DNA from: Sulfurovum sp.
GTDB lineage: Bacteria > Campylobacterota > Campylobacteria > Campylobacterales > Sulfurovaceae
NCBI GenBank assembly: GCA_027029065.1
Contig: JALVGO010000264.1
Span: 1-21,239, forward strand
Length of the DNA: 21,239 bases
Direction of reading: 5' to 3'
Position 1 is the stretch's first letter; each line of letters begins with the position of its first letter. The notes under the pieces were generated by a model that was not told the DNA's origin, made no database searches, and saw nothing but the letters and a program-made list of their open reading frames with translations. Below are positions 6,030 through 11,984 of this stretch, one piece after another. The position numbers and the translations under genes are program-made.

Positions 6030-6953
6030 ATGGATTATCAGGCGATACTTGAAGAGATCTATGAAGAGGTGAAACCTGAACTGATGCGGGGGAGGGTGGC
6101 AGACTACATCCCTGCACTCGCAGAGGTGGAGAAAGGGCAGTTTGCGATGACGGTGACCCTTGAAGACGGGTCGGTTTTTTCTGTGGGTGATGCAACCAAG
6201 CCGTTTTCTATCCAGTCCATCTCCAAAGTCTTTACCTTTACCCTTGCACTTGAGATCTACTCGACAGAGCTCTACCGCAGGGTAGGGGTGGAGCCTTCGG
6301 GAAACCCTTTCAACTCACTGGTACAGCTGGAGTATGAAAACGGCATCCCCCGCAACCCTTTCATCAACGCCGGTGCCATTGCGATTACCGATGCACTGGT
6401 GACACACTACAAAGACCAGTACAAAACGCTTGAAGTGATCATGCACTTTGTGCGCGACCTCTCCGGCAATCCGTCACTCTCTTTCGATCAGGAGGTTGCC
6501 AACTCGGAGATGGCGCACGGAGACAGAAACCTCGCACTTGCCAGACTCATGAAGAGTTTTGGAAACTTTGAAAACGATGTTATCGAGACAGTGATGACCT
6601 ACTTCAAACACTGCTCCATTACCATGAGTACCGAAGAGCTCTCCCGTGCCTTTCTCTACCTTGCATTTGGCGGCAAAGACCCAGTCAGCGGCAGAGAGTT
6701 CATCTCTACCAGAAAAGCTAAGCGTATCAATGCCGTGATGCTCACCTGCGGACACTACGATGCCAGCGGAGAGTTCGCCTTTCATGTCGGGCTGCCTGCC
6801 AAAAGCGGCGTAGGTGGCGGCATAGCGGCAGTAGTACCGGGCAAGATGTCCATCGCTGTCTGGTCTCCGGCACTGAACAAATACGGTAACTCACACGCAG
6901 GCACACTGGCACTGGAGAAGTTTACAACGAAGACTGGTGTGTCTATCTTTTAG
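6030..6953 (+). CDS. glsA: Glutaminase (serine-dependent, GlsA/GlsB type)
   Basis: Encodes 307 residues, the usual size of bacterial glutaminases with the beta-lactamase-like fold that hydrolyse L-glutamine to glutamate and ammonia in the cytoplasm. The SxxK catalytic pair is seen as Ser63 and Lys66 in SIQSISKVF. Other family blocks are GNPFNSLVQLE, NPFINAGAI, the GGxxP-like FGGKDPVSG, and KSGVGGGIAAVVPGK near the C-terminus. AGGAG lies 6 bases before the ATG at 6030; the GTG immediately before it (6027) is too close to that site. It may be read through from the amidase gene despite the hairpin between them, or from a promoter not recognised here. Confidence 0.93.
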   Translation: MDYQAILEEIYEEVKPELMRGRVADYIPALAEVEKGQFAMTVTLEDGSVFSVGDATKPFSIQSISKVFTFTLALEIYSTELYRRVGVEPSGNPFNSLVQLEYENGIPRNPFINAGAIAITDALVTHYKDQYKTLEVIMHFVRDLSGNPSLSFDQEVANSEMAHGDRNLALARLMKSFGNFENDVIETVMTYFKHCSITMSTEELSRAFLYLAFGGKDPVSGREFISTRKAKRINAVMLTCGHYDASGEFAFHVGLPAKSGVGGGIAAVVPGKMSIAVWSPALNKYGNSHAGTLALEKFTTKTGVSIF

Positions 6954-7171
6954 ATACTAAACATCTTTTTACTAACGATATTGAGTAGTTTTTTCTTTGG
7001 TTATTGCATTATTTTCTACAAAAATTAAGGGAATATTTTAGGTGTTTGTTAGTGTTGAGCAATATGTATATAATGTTCTTTGAATAAATAGTAGATGCCA
7101 AAAAGTACACAGCAAAAAAACCTATCTCAAAATTATGTTAAAATACATCTATATAAATTTCAGGATGATGT

Positions 7172-7408
7172 ATGCCAACAATTTTAAAAATCAATGGTTA
7201 CCGTTTTTTCTTTTTCTCAAGAGAGGAATTGAGAAAACATATTCATATACAATGCCAACACGGTGAAGCAAAATTTTGGCTTGAACCTCAAATAGAATTG
7301 GCAAAAAACTACAAACTTTCTCGTAAAGAATTGAATGAAGTTGAAAAGATTATTGAAGAACATTATAATGATTTTATCAAAGCTTGGGAGGTGCATTTTG
7401 GAAGCTGA
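7172..7408 (+). CDS. DUF4160-type small protein (putative toxin-antitoxin partner)
   Basis: Encodes 78 residues. The pattern MPTILKINGYRFFFFSREE, HIHIQCQHGEAKFWLEP and a helical C-terminus with KIIEEHYNDFIKAWEVHF is characteristic of the DUF4160 family, small proteins usually encoded just upstream of a DUF2442 protein. The pair is widely predicted, not proven, to be a toxin-antitoxin-like module. An AGGA site precedes the ATG. The gene is clearly richer in A+T than the flanking glutaminase and transporter genes, suggesting horizontal acquisition. A possible TGTTAAAAT promoter box lies at 7134-7142. It overlaps the next gene by 11 bases. Confidence 0.7.
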   Translation: MPTILKINGYRFFFFSREELRKHIHIQCQHGEAKFWLEPQIELAKNYKLSRKELNEVEKIIEEHYNDFIKAWEVHFGS

Positions 7409-7631
7409 AGTAACAAATATTTCAACGCATGGCTTGTGGGTGTTAGTCGGAGATAAAGAATACTTTTTACCTTATGAACAATTCCCTTGGTTTAAAGATA
7501 AAACAATCAATGATATAACAAAAGTTGAAAGTTTTGGAGAAGGTCATCTTTATTGGGAAAATTTGGATGTTGATTTAAGTGTAGAGATGATAGAACATCC
7601 CGAAAGGTTTCCCCTTCAGGCACGCATATAA
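7398..7631 (+). CDS. DUF2442-type small protein, partner of the DUF4160 protein
   Basis: Encodes 77 residues read from TTG at 7398: MEAEVTNISTHGLWVLVGDK, then EYFLPYEQFPWFKDKTINDI, a Gly/His-containing turn (GEGHLYWENLDVDLS) and a short tail. This matches DUF2442, which typically shows a beta-rich body with PWF and W-x-x-LDxDLS signatures. TTG was chosen because GGGAGG sits about 7 bases upstream and the conserved N-terminus begins there; other in-frame starts lie deep in the preceding gene with no ribosome site. Overlap with the DUF4160 gene implies coupled translation. Function is unknown, though it is often listed as the antitoxin-like half of the pair. Confidence 0.7.
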   Translation: MEAEVTNISTHGLWVLVGDKEYFLPYEQFPWFKDKTINDITKVESFGEGHLYWENLDVDLSVEMIEHPERFPLQARI

Positions 7632-7650
7632 CAAAAGTAAGGAGTCTAGA

Positions 7651-7950
7651 ATTAAAGATTCACATGGAAATGAAGTGTTTAAAGGTTCATTTGTAAAAGT
7701 TTTATCACTTGACCCAAAAGACTTTGAACATCTTGATGAAACTGAATTAGCTGAAGTGATGACAATGGTTGGTGACACTTTAGAAGTTTATGAAATTGAT
7801 GAATATAATCAAGCTTGGGTTAGAAAAGAATGGTGGATTTCAGAAGACGAGATGAGAGGTCTTGGAATTGGACTTAGCGGTCATGAATTTGAATTGTCTA
7901 CCACAGTTAACAGGCATGAGGAAACCAATACTAACCAACAAGCGGGTTAA
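7651..7950 (+). CDS. Small hypothetical protein, start uncertain (ATT 7651 or GTG 7675)
   Basis: Not assigned to a named family. It is an acidic small protein with DTLEVYEIDEYNQAWVRKEW and GHEFELS. The earliest conventional start is GTG at 7675 (91 residues), but the coding look extends upstream as IKDSHGNEVFKG. An excellent ribosome site, AAGGAG (7639-7644), is placed for an ATT codon at 7651 (99 residues). Either a rare ATT start is used or the original start codon has been lost. The last 16 or so residues (TTVNRHEETNTNQQAG) look unrelated to the compact domain and may be read into flanking DNA. It is AT-rich and follows the DUF2442 gene by 19 bases, so it probably belongs to the same acquired patch. 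Confidence 0.5.
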   Translation: MKDSHGNEVFKGSFVKVLSLDPKDFEHLDETELAEVMTMVGDTLEVYEIDEYNQAWVRKEWWISEDEMRGLGIGLSGHEFELSTTVNRHEETNTNQQAG

Positions 7951-7968
7951 TATTGTTTACAATGAATA

Positions 7969-8289
7969 TCAGAAACGAAACATTTCAACCAAAGTATCTG
8001 CAATTTCCATCGCTTTTTCTTCTGTAAGGCTTCCTATTTTTTTGACAAGCCGGCTTTTGTCAACAGCTCTGATTTGATCTAACAGTACCAAACCTTTTTT
8101 GTTCTGAAACATGATCTTGGGTCGAAACACAAAGTCAAACCCCTGACTTGTCAGCGGCACGATAATCACCGTTTTAAGTCGGTTCATTTCATTGGGTGAG
8201 ATGACGATGCAGGGACGGGTTTTGCGTATTTCCGATCCTACGGTAGGATTGAGGGTTACCAGATAGATCTCATAGCGGCAAATTTTCAT
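7969..8289 (-). CDS. mazF: MazF/PemK-family toxin (endoribonuclease)
   Basis: Encodes 106 residues. Typical MazF/PemK features: an N-terminal basic-aromatic segment (CRYEIYLVTLNPTVGSEIRK), TRPCIVISPNEMN, VIIVPLTS and LLDQIRAVDKSRLVKKIGSL, corresponding to the SH3-like barrel with catalytic Arg and Thr/Ser positions. The family cleaves RNA at short specific sequences and is neutralised by a MazE-type antitoxin. The ATG at 8289 follows the antitoxin stop codon with no gap (TAG then ATG), and its ribosome site GGAG lies inside the antitoxin gene, the usual arrangement. The product appears intact; its recognition sequence cannot be predicted. Confidence 0.88.
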   Translation of the reverse strand: MKICRYEIYLVTLNPTVGSEIRKTRPCIVISPNEMNRLKTVIIVPLTSQGFDFVFRPKIMFQNKKGLVLLDQIRAVDKSRLVKKIGSLTEEKAMEIADTLVEMFRF

Positions 8290-8550
8290 CTACCACTCCC
8301 ATGCTTCAAGATCATTATCGTTTAACATCTCCTCAAGCAGAGCCCGATCTTCATGGATCTCTTTTTGAGATAATACCGCATTGATATTTTCTTCCCACGA
8401 TGCCCTTGTCTGTTTTCTGACGGGCTTTAGCAACAGCCCCTCTTTGACTACCTCAAACTCAATTTCAGCATTTTCCAGTTTTGCCTGTTTAATAATTGGT
8501 TTGGGGATTCTGACACCCTGAGAGTTGCCGATTTTTGTAAGTTTGGACAT
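8290..8550 (-). CDS. mazE: MazE/AbrB-family antitoxin
   Basis: Encodes 86 residues. The N-terminal half is an AbrB/SpoVT swapped-hairpin DNA-binding domain (SKLTKIGNSQGVRIPKPIIK, then IEFEVVKEGLLLKPV). The C-terminal half is acidic and likely disordered (HEDRALLEEMLNDNDLEAWEW), suited to wrapping the toxin. AAGGAG precedes the ATG. A near-ideal promoter with an overlapping palindrome lies directly upstream, consistent with the autorepression known for MazE-MazF complexes. It is oriented opposite to the three small genes to its left. Confidence 0.87.
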   Translation of the reverse strand: MSKLTKIGNSQGVRIPKPIIKQAKLENAEIEFEVVKEGLLLKPVRKQTRASWEENINAVLSQKEIHEDRALLEEMLNDNDLEAWEW

Positions 8551-8568
8551 GATAGGCTCCTTTTTGTT

Positions 8569-8597
8569 ATTATAATGTTATTACATTATAAAGTCAA
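8569..8597 (-). promoter_or_regulatory. mazEF promoter with overlapping palindromic operator
   Basis: On the minus strand: -35 TTGACT (8592-8597), 17-base spacer, -10 TATAAT (8569-8574). A perfect 9-bp inverted repeat, TTATAATGT - 4 bases - ACATTATAA (8570-8591), fills the spacer and covers most of the -10 box. It is the only promoter seen in the window with both boxes near consensus. Confidence 0.75.
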
Positions 8598-8648
8598 GAA
8601 AAAGGAAAAGAGGGTATTATAAACAAACTTGAATTTTGAGGAATCTTT

Positions 8649-10157
8649 ATGCACTCAGCTTTTAGTAGCTTTGATTGGATGGTCTTTGGCAGCTATTTTT
8701 TAGTGTTAGCACTTACCGGTGTGCTCTTTTCACGCATCAAGGTTAGCAGTGCGCGGGACTACTTTGTTGGGGGCAACAGTGTCCCTGCATTTGCCGCGGC
8801 GATGTCTGTACTGGCTACCTCCCAATCTGCAGCTACGTTTCTGGGGGGACCGGAGTACAGTTACAGTAAAGATTTGACCTTTTTGGGGTTTTACGCTTCG
8901 GCATTTTTGTCAGTGTGGTTTGTGGCGTATGTGCTTATTCCCCGTTTTTACGCCATTGGTGCGGTGACGGTCTATGAGCTTTTGGAAAAACGCTACGGAA
9001 GCAGGGCAAAGAAGCAGGCAGGGGTAATGTTTCTTGTCGGGCGGCTCTTTGCCAGCGGCGCAAGGCTCTACATTGGCGCACTGGCGATCTCGATGATTTT
9101 GTTTTTGGATGTCAGCGCCCCTCATGTGGCACTCTCTATTGCGGTGTTGATGCTTGGTGCGTTGATGTATGCCTACTTTGGGGGTGTGAAGTCGATCATC
9201 TTCTCCGACATCATTCAGGCGGTCACTTACATTGGTGCAGGCATCGCGGTGCTGGTCTATCTGTATGTTTCGCTAAATACCGATTTTGCAACGGTGGTCA
9301 GCACCCTTCAGGCAGAAGGAAAACTGCGCCTAATTGATACGTCACTTACAGGCGGCTTTAGCATCTGGGCACTGCTTGGCGGATGGTTGCTTCTCAACAT
9401 TGCTGCCTACGGGCTTGATCAGGATATGACCCAGCGCGCACTTACCTGTAAAAACGCAAAAGAGGCGCAACGCTCACTGATGATGAGCATCTACATGACC
9501 ATTCCTGTAGCGCTGCTCTTTTTGTGCATCGGGCTGCTGCTCTATTTATTTTACAAACATCCTGAACTCTCCGGTGTACACGGTAGTGTCGTGCAGCAGT
9601 TTGACGGTGAGAAGATCACCGTGTTTATGTACTACATCCTCCACCAGATGCCTGAAGGGATGCGCGGGCTGGTAACTGTGGGTGCGGTAGCAGCGGCACT
9701 GAGCAGCTCCAACTCGGTACTGGGTGCCATGGCATCGGTTGCGGTTGAAGACCTCTACCGCCCGTGGAAGCAAAAGCAGGGCATCACCGACGAAGCACAC
9801 TACGTCAAGGCTGGACGTGCTGCCGTTGTACTTTTTGCTGTTGCGCTGAGCTTCATGGCGATGCTGAGCTACTACTGGCAGCATGCCACCGACCTGCCGC
9901 TGCTGAGCTTCGCCCTTGGGGTGATGGCATTTGCCTACACGGGACTGCTTGGTGTCTACGCCGCAGCCATCTTCACACGTCGGGGCAATGCACACACTGT
10001 ACCTTTAGCCCTCATTGGCGGGTTTGTAACCGTGTTGCTGCTACAGCCCTATGTGCTGGGCGGACTCCTTGGTATCAAGCTCGGCTTTGCATGGCAGATC
10101 GTTATTGGTACGGCAGTGGCGTTTGGGGTGATGATGGCAGGGAGAGAAAATGACTAA
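8649..10157 (+). CDS. Sodium:solute symporter, SSS family
   Basis: Encodes 502 residues with about 12-13 hydrophobic helices, typical of the SSS family (LeuT fold) of Na+-coupled inner-membrane importers. Family-like blocks are SARDYFVGGNSVPAFAAAMS after the first helix, SVLATSQSAATFLGGPEY in the second, YFGGVKSIIFSDIIQAV in the middle, and VGAVAAALSSSNSVLGAMAS later, which includes the Ser-rich sodium-site helix. The substrate (proline, pantothenate, short acids, sugars and others are all known in the family) cannot be named from sequence. A GAGGA site lies just before the ATG. Its stop codon overlaps the start of the small zinc-ribbon gene by 8 bases, indicating a two-gene operon. Confidence 0.88.
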   Translation: MHSAFSSFDWMVFGSYFLVLALTGVLFSRIKVSSARDYFVGGNSVPAFAAAMSVLATSQSAATFLGGPEYSYSKDLTFLGFYASAFLSVWFVAYVLIPRFYAIGAVTVYELLEKRYGSRAKKQAGVMFLVGRLFASGARLYIGALAISMILFLDVSAPHVALSIAVLMLGALMYAYFGGVKSIIFSDIIQAVTYIGAGIAVLVYLYVSLNTDFATVVSTLQAEGKLRLIDTSLTGGFSIWALLGGWLLLNIAAYGLDQDMTQRALTCKNAKEAQRSLMMSIYMTIPVALLFLCIGLLLYLFYKHPELSGVHGSVVQQFDGEKITVFMYYILHQMPEGMRGLVTVGAVAAALSSSNSVLGAMASVAVEDLYRPWKQKQGITDEAHYVKAGRAAVVLFAVALSFMAMLSYYWQHATDLPLLSFALGVMAFAYTGLLGVYAAAIFTRRGNAHTVPLALIGGFVTVLLLQPYVLGGLLGIKLGFAWQIVIGTAVAFGVMMAGREND

Positions 10158-10455
10158 AGATGCAGCCATAAGAGTAGCAGTAGGATTTTTGAAATTTGGT
10201 ATTCTTTTTACTTTTTTTGGATTTCTTTTCGGGATAGAGTCAAATAGAACGATATATGTTCTTTTGGGTCTTTCTTTATTGTCTTATATCGCCTCTTTTT
10301 ATTTGAAACCTGCAAAAAAAGAGTGGATATGTCAAAACTGCAATGAAAAACTTGTACGGAGCCAAATTAAATTTGGTTTATGTCCCAGATGTGGAACAAA
10401 AGTAGAGGGCTTTAGAGGTTTACGACCTAATGGAACCATCTATGATGGTTTATGA
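10150..10455 (+). CDS. Small membrane protein with C-terminal zinc ribbon
   Basis: Encodes 101 residues. Two hydrophobic helices (about residues 10-29 and 34-52) are followed by a treble CxxC-type zinc ribbon, Cys61-x2-Cys64 and Cys78-x2-Cys81, then a short Gly-rich tail. It is not recognised as a named family. The start codon overlaps the 3' end of the symporter gene in the sequence ATGACTAA, so translation is probably coupled. Base composition is richer in A+T than the symporter gene, which hints at a different history. A regulatory or assembly role for the symporter is possible but rests only on linkage. Confidence 0.6.
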   Translation: MTKDAAIRVAVGFLKFGILFTFFGFLFGIESNRTIYVLLGLSLLSYIASFYLKPAKKEWICQNCNEKLVRSQIKFGLCPRCGTKVEGFRGLRPNGTIYDGL

Positions 10456-10490
10456 TCTGTAGCAGTAGATGTGATCATGGTTCAAAGAAG

Positions 10491-10509
10491 GGTGCGGTAA
10501 CCACGCACC
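10491..10509. terminator. Hairpin between converging genes (possible terminator)
   Basis: GGTGCG - 7 bases - CGCACC, in the gap between the stop codons at 10455 and 10534. Neither strand has a long T run afterwards (the minus strand gives CTTCTTT), so efficient termination is doubtful. The stem core is the same as in the hemL terminator. Confidence 0.35.
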
Positions 10510-10533
10510 GATCAGCAGACAAGATGCAAAGCC

Positions 10534-11130
10534 TTATCTGCAAAAACCGTACTCCCGCCATGCAGCAGGGCGGTAGTAGTAGTGGTCAAAGAGTCCTCTG
10601 CCGCGTACACGGTCGCGGTAGGTGTAGCTGTAGTCGTAGCGGTAGAACTCTCCTTCGAAAAAGTAACCGTAACGGTTGAAGTAGCCGTAGTAGAAACCGT
10701 CACGGTCAAAGAAGTCTGCTCTGTCGTAGCGGTAGGCGAGTACCCAGCCCCGTTTTGTCCGGCGGTGTGCCCTTTCGTACTGTCGTCTTGGAATGTATCT
10801 GCCGTAGTACTCCTCACCATTATCATACCGGTCATTATACCATCGGTTTTGAGGGTGGTAGCGGTTGGGGTGTACCCGTGCCGGTGTTGAGGCTATGTGA
10901 CGATTGTGTTTTTGTTCTATGTGGCGTGTTTTGGTATGACGTGCCTGTACACGTTTGAATGCCTCTTTTGTTCTAAATGTACGTTTCTTTGCAGTGTGTG
11001 AAGTGTAGTAGCGGTCGAGTTTGCTGATGTCCACTTTTTCAATCTCTTCATGATGGCTTTTTGCCTGAAGTGTCTGAAAAGAGAAGAGCAGTACTACTGC
11101 AACCAAAAGAAATTTAAATGTCAGTTTCAT
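10534..11130 (-). CDS. Exported Tyr/Arg-rich low-complexity protein
   Basis: Encodes 198 residues from ATG at 11130, which follows AAGGA by 7 bases. A signal peptide (MKLTFKFLLVAVVLLFSFQT then LQA) predicts export. The mature part is strongly basic and His/Arg-rich at first (about 50-100). It then becomes a Tyr/Phe/Arg/Gly-rich tail of about 85 residues with units such as RYGYFFEGEFYRYDYSYTYRD and FDHYYYRP. At DNA level the tail appears as irregular GTAGNN-type runs. No catalytic domain is recognised. Such aromatic-basic proteins could bind polyanions or the envelope or form surface layers or condensates, but this is speculation. A TACAAT -10 box lies at 11158-11163. Confidence 0.65.
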   Translation of the reverse strand: MKLTFKFLLVAVVLLFSFQTLQAKSHHEEIEKVDISKLDRYYTSHTAKKRTFRTKEAFKRVQARHTKTRHIEQKHNRHIASTPARVHPNRYHPQNRWYNDRYDNGEEYYGRYIPRRQYERAHRRTKRGWVLAYRYDRADFFDRDGFYYGYFNRYGYFFEGEFYRYDYSYTYRDRVRGRGLFDHYYYRPAAWREYGFCR

Positions 11131-11157
11131 GGTCAATCCTTTATATGTGATAGGGCT

Positions 11158-11163
11158 ATTGTA
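11158..11163 (-). promoter_or_regulatory. Possible -10 box for the Tyr/Arg-rich protein gene
   Basis: Minus strand TACAAT, 27 bases upstream of the ATG at 11130. Spacing is right for a short leader with AAGGA; the box is one base off consensus. Confidence 0.35.
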
Positions 11164-11213
11164 AATGTTTTTTGTGAATGATTTGTGGGGAAAATGTGGG
11201 GTAATTGTGGATG

Positions 11214-11222
11214 TGCTATAAT
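11214..11222 (+). promoter_or_regulatory. Extended -10 box for the DUF445 gene
   Basis: TGCTATAAT, 25 bases before the ATG at 11248. Its position rules out the in-frame ATG at 11185 as the start. Confidence 0.55.
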
Positions 11223-11247
11223 CCGCTCTAAAAAGGAGTCAATGCAG

Positions 11248-11961
11248 ATGAAACTTTCCAAATCTTCTGTAACAGATGCGGTTTCACTTGGGCTCATAGG
11301 CACCTCGTTTGCCATGCCTGAACCCTATGCCTTACCGCTGCTCTACACAGGGCTCTTTGCCTTTTCAGGAGCTGTAACCAACCAGCTTGCCATACATATG
11401 CTTTTTGAAAAGGTGCCGTTTCTGTACGGTTCAGGGGTCATAGAGAAGAATTTCGAACCTTTCAAGGGTGCCATTAAGCAGATGATCATGGAGCAGTTCT
11501 TCACCAAGGCACAGCTTAATGCCTTTTTTATCGACGAGGAGAAGAAACTCGACCTTGCACCCATTGTCGATGCGGCAGATTTCACGCCGGCATTCGACGC
11601 GCTCAGCAAAACAGTTATGGAGTCCAAGTTTGGTGGTGCCATTGCCATGTTCGGCGGAGAATCGGCACTTGAAGAGCTGCGTGAACCCTTCTCCAACAAG
11701 CTCAAAAGTGCCGTAAGGCGGATTGTCACCTCAGATGCGTTCAATGCACAGCTTCAGCACCACATCGAACAGGCGACACTGAGTGAGGATCTGATAGCAT
11801 CGGTAGAGCGGCTGATCGACAGGCGGCTGGCGGAACTGACACCTCAGATGGTCAAAGCGCTGGTACAGCAGCTTATTAAAGAACATCTTGGATGGCTGGT
11901 TGTCTGGGGTGGGGTGTTTGGCGGAGCGATAGGGCTTGCCTCTTCGTTTATTGTAGCATAG
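11248..11961 (+). CDS. DUF445 family membrane protein
   Basis: Encodes 237 residues from ATG at 11248, which lies 9 bases after AAGGAG; the ATG at 11242 would be too close to that site. Hydrophobic segments sit at the N-terminus (about 12-45) and C-terminus (about 215-235). Between them is a long, mostly helical soluble region. The stretch GAVTNQLAIHMLFEKVPFLYGSGVI near residues 40-65 is the signature of DUF445, a family of membrane proteins of unknown function. It is shorter than many members, which often exceed 350 residues. It appears monocistronic and converges on the DUF945-like gene, with a shared hairpin between them. Confidence 0.75.
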   Translation: MKLSKSSVTDAVSLGLIGTSFAMPEPYALPLLYTGLFAFSGAVTNQLAIHMLFEKVPFLYGSGVIEKNFEPFKGAIKQMIMEQFFTKAQLNAFFIDEEKKLDLAPIVDAADFTPAFDALSKTVMESKFGGAIAMFGGESALEELREPFSNKLKSAVRRIVTSDAFNAQLQHHIEQATLSEDLIASVERLIDRRLAELTPQMVKALVQQLIKEHLGWLVVWGGVFGGAIGLASSFIVA

Positions 11962-11962
11962 T

Positions 11963-11983
11963 ATACGCCCGAAATGGGCGTAT
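11963..11983. terminator. Hairpin shared by converging DUF445 and DUF945-like genes
   Basis: Perfect 8-bp stem ATACGCCC / GGGCGTAT with a 5-base loop fills the 23-base gap between the two stop codons. No T run follows on either strand, so it may act as a transcript-end stabiliser or weak bidirectional terminator. Confidence 0.5.
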
Positions 11984-11984
11984 G

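Noticed and set aside
7600..7960. TATAACAAA and GCGGGTTAA words flanking the small gene, suggestive of integron attC sites
   Set aside because: They do not fit the paired RYYYAAC/GTTRRRY core pattern, show no attC-like fold, and no integrase is present.
10560..10720. GTAG-rich irregular repeats that look like a minisatellite or CRISPR-like region
   Set aside because: They are the codons of the Tyr/Arg-rich protein on the minus strand, with no constant repeat or unique spacers.
11185..11247. Longer start for the DUF445 gene
   Set aside because: It would begin upstream of the TGCTATAAT box, and the AAGGAG site points to 11248.
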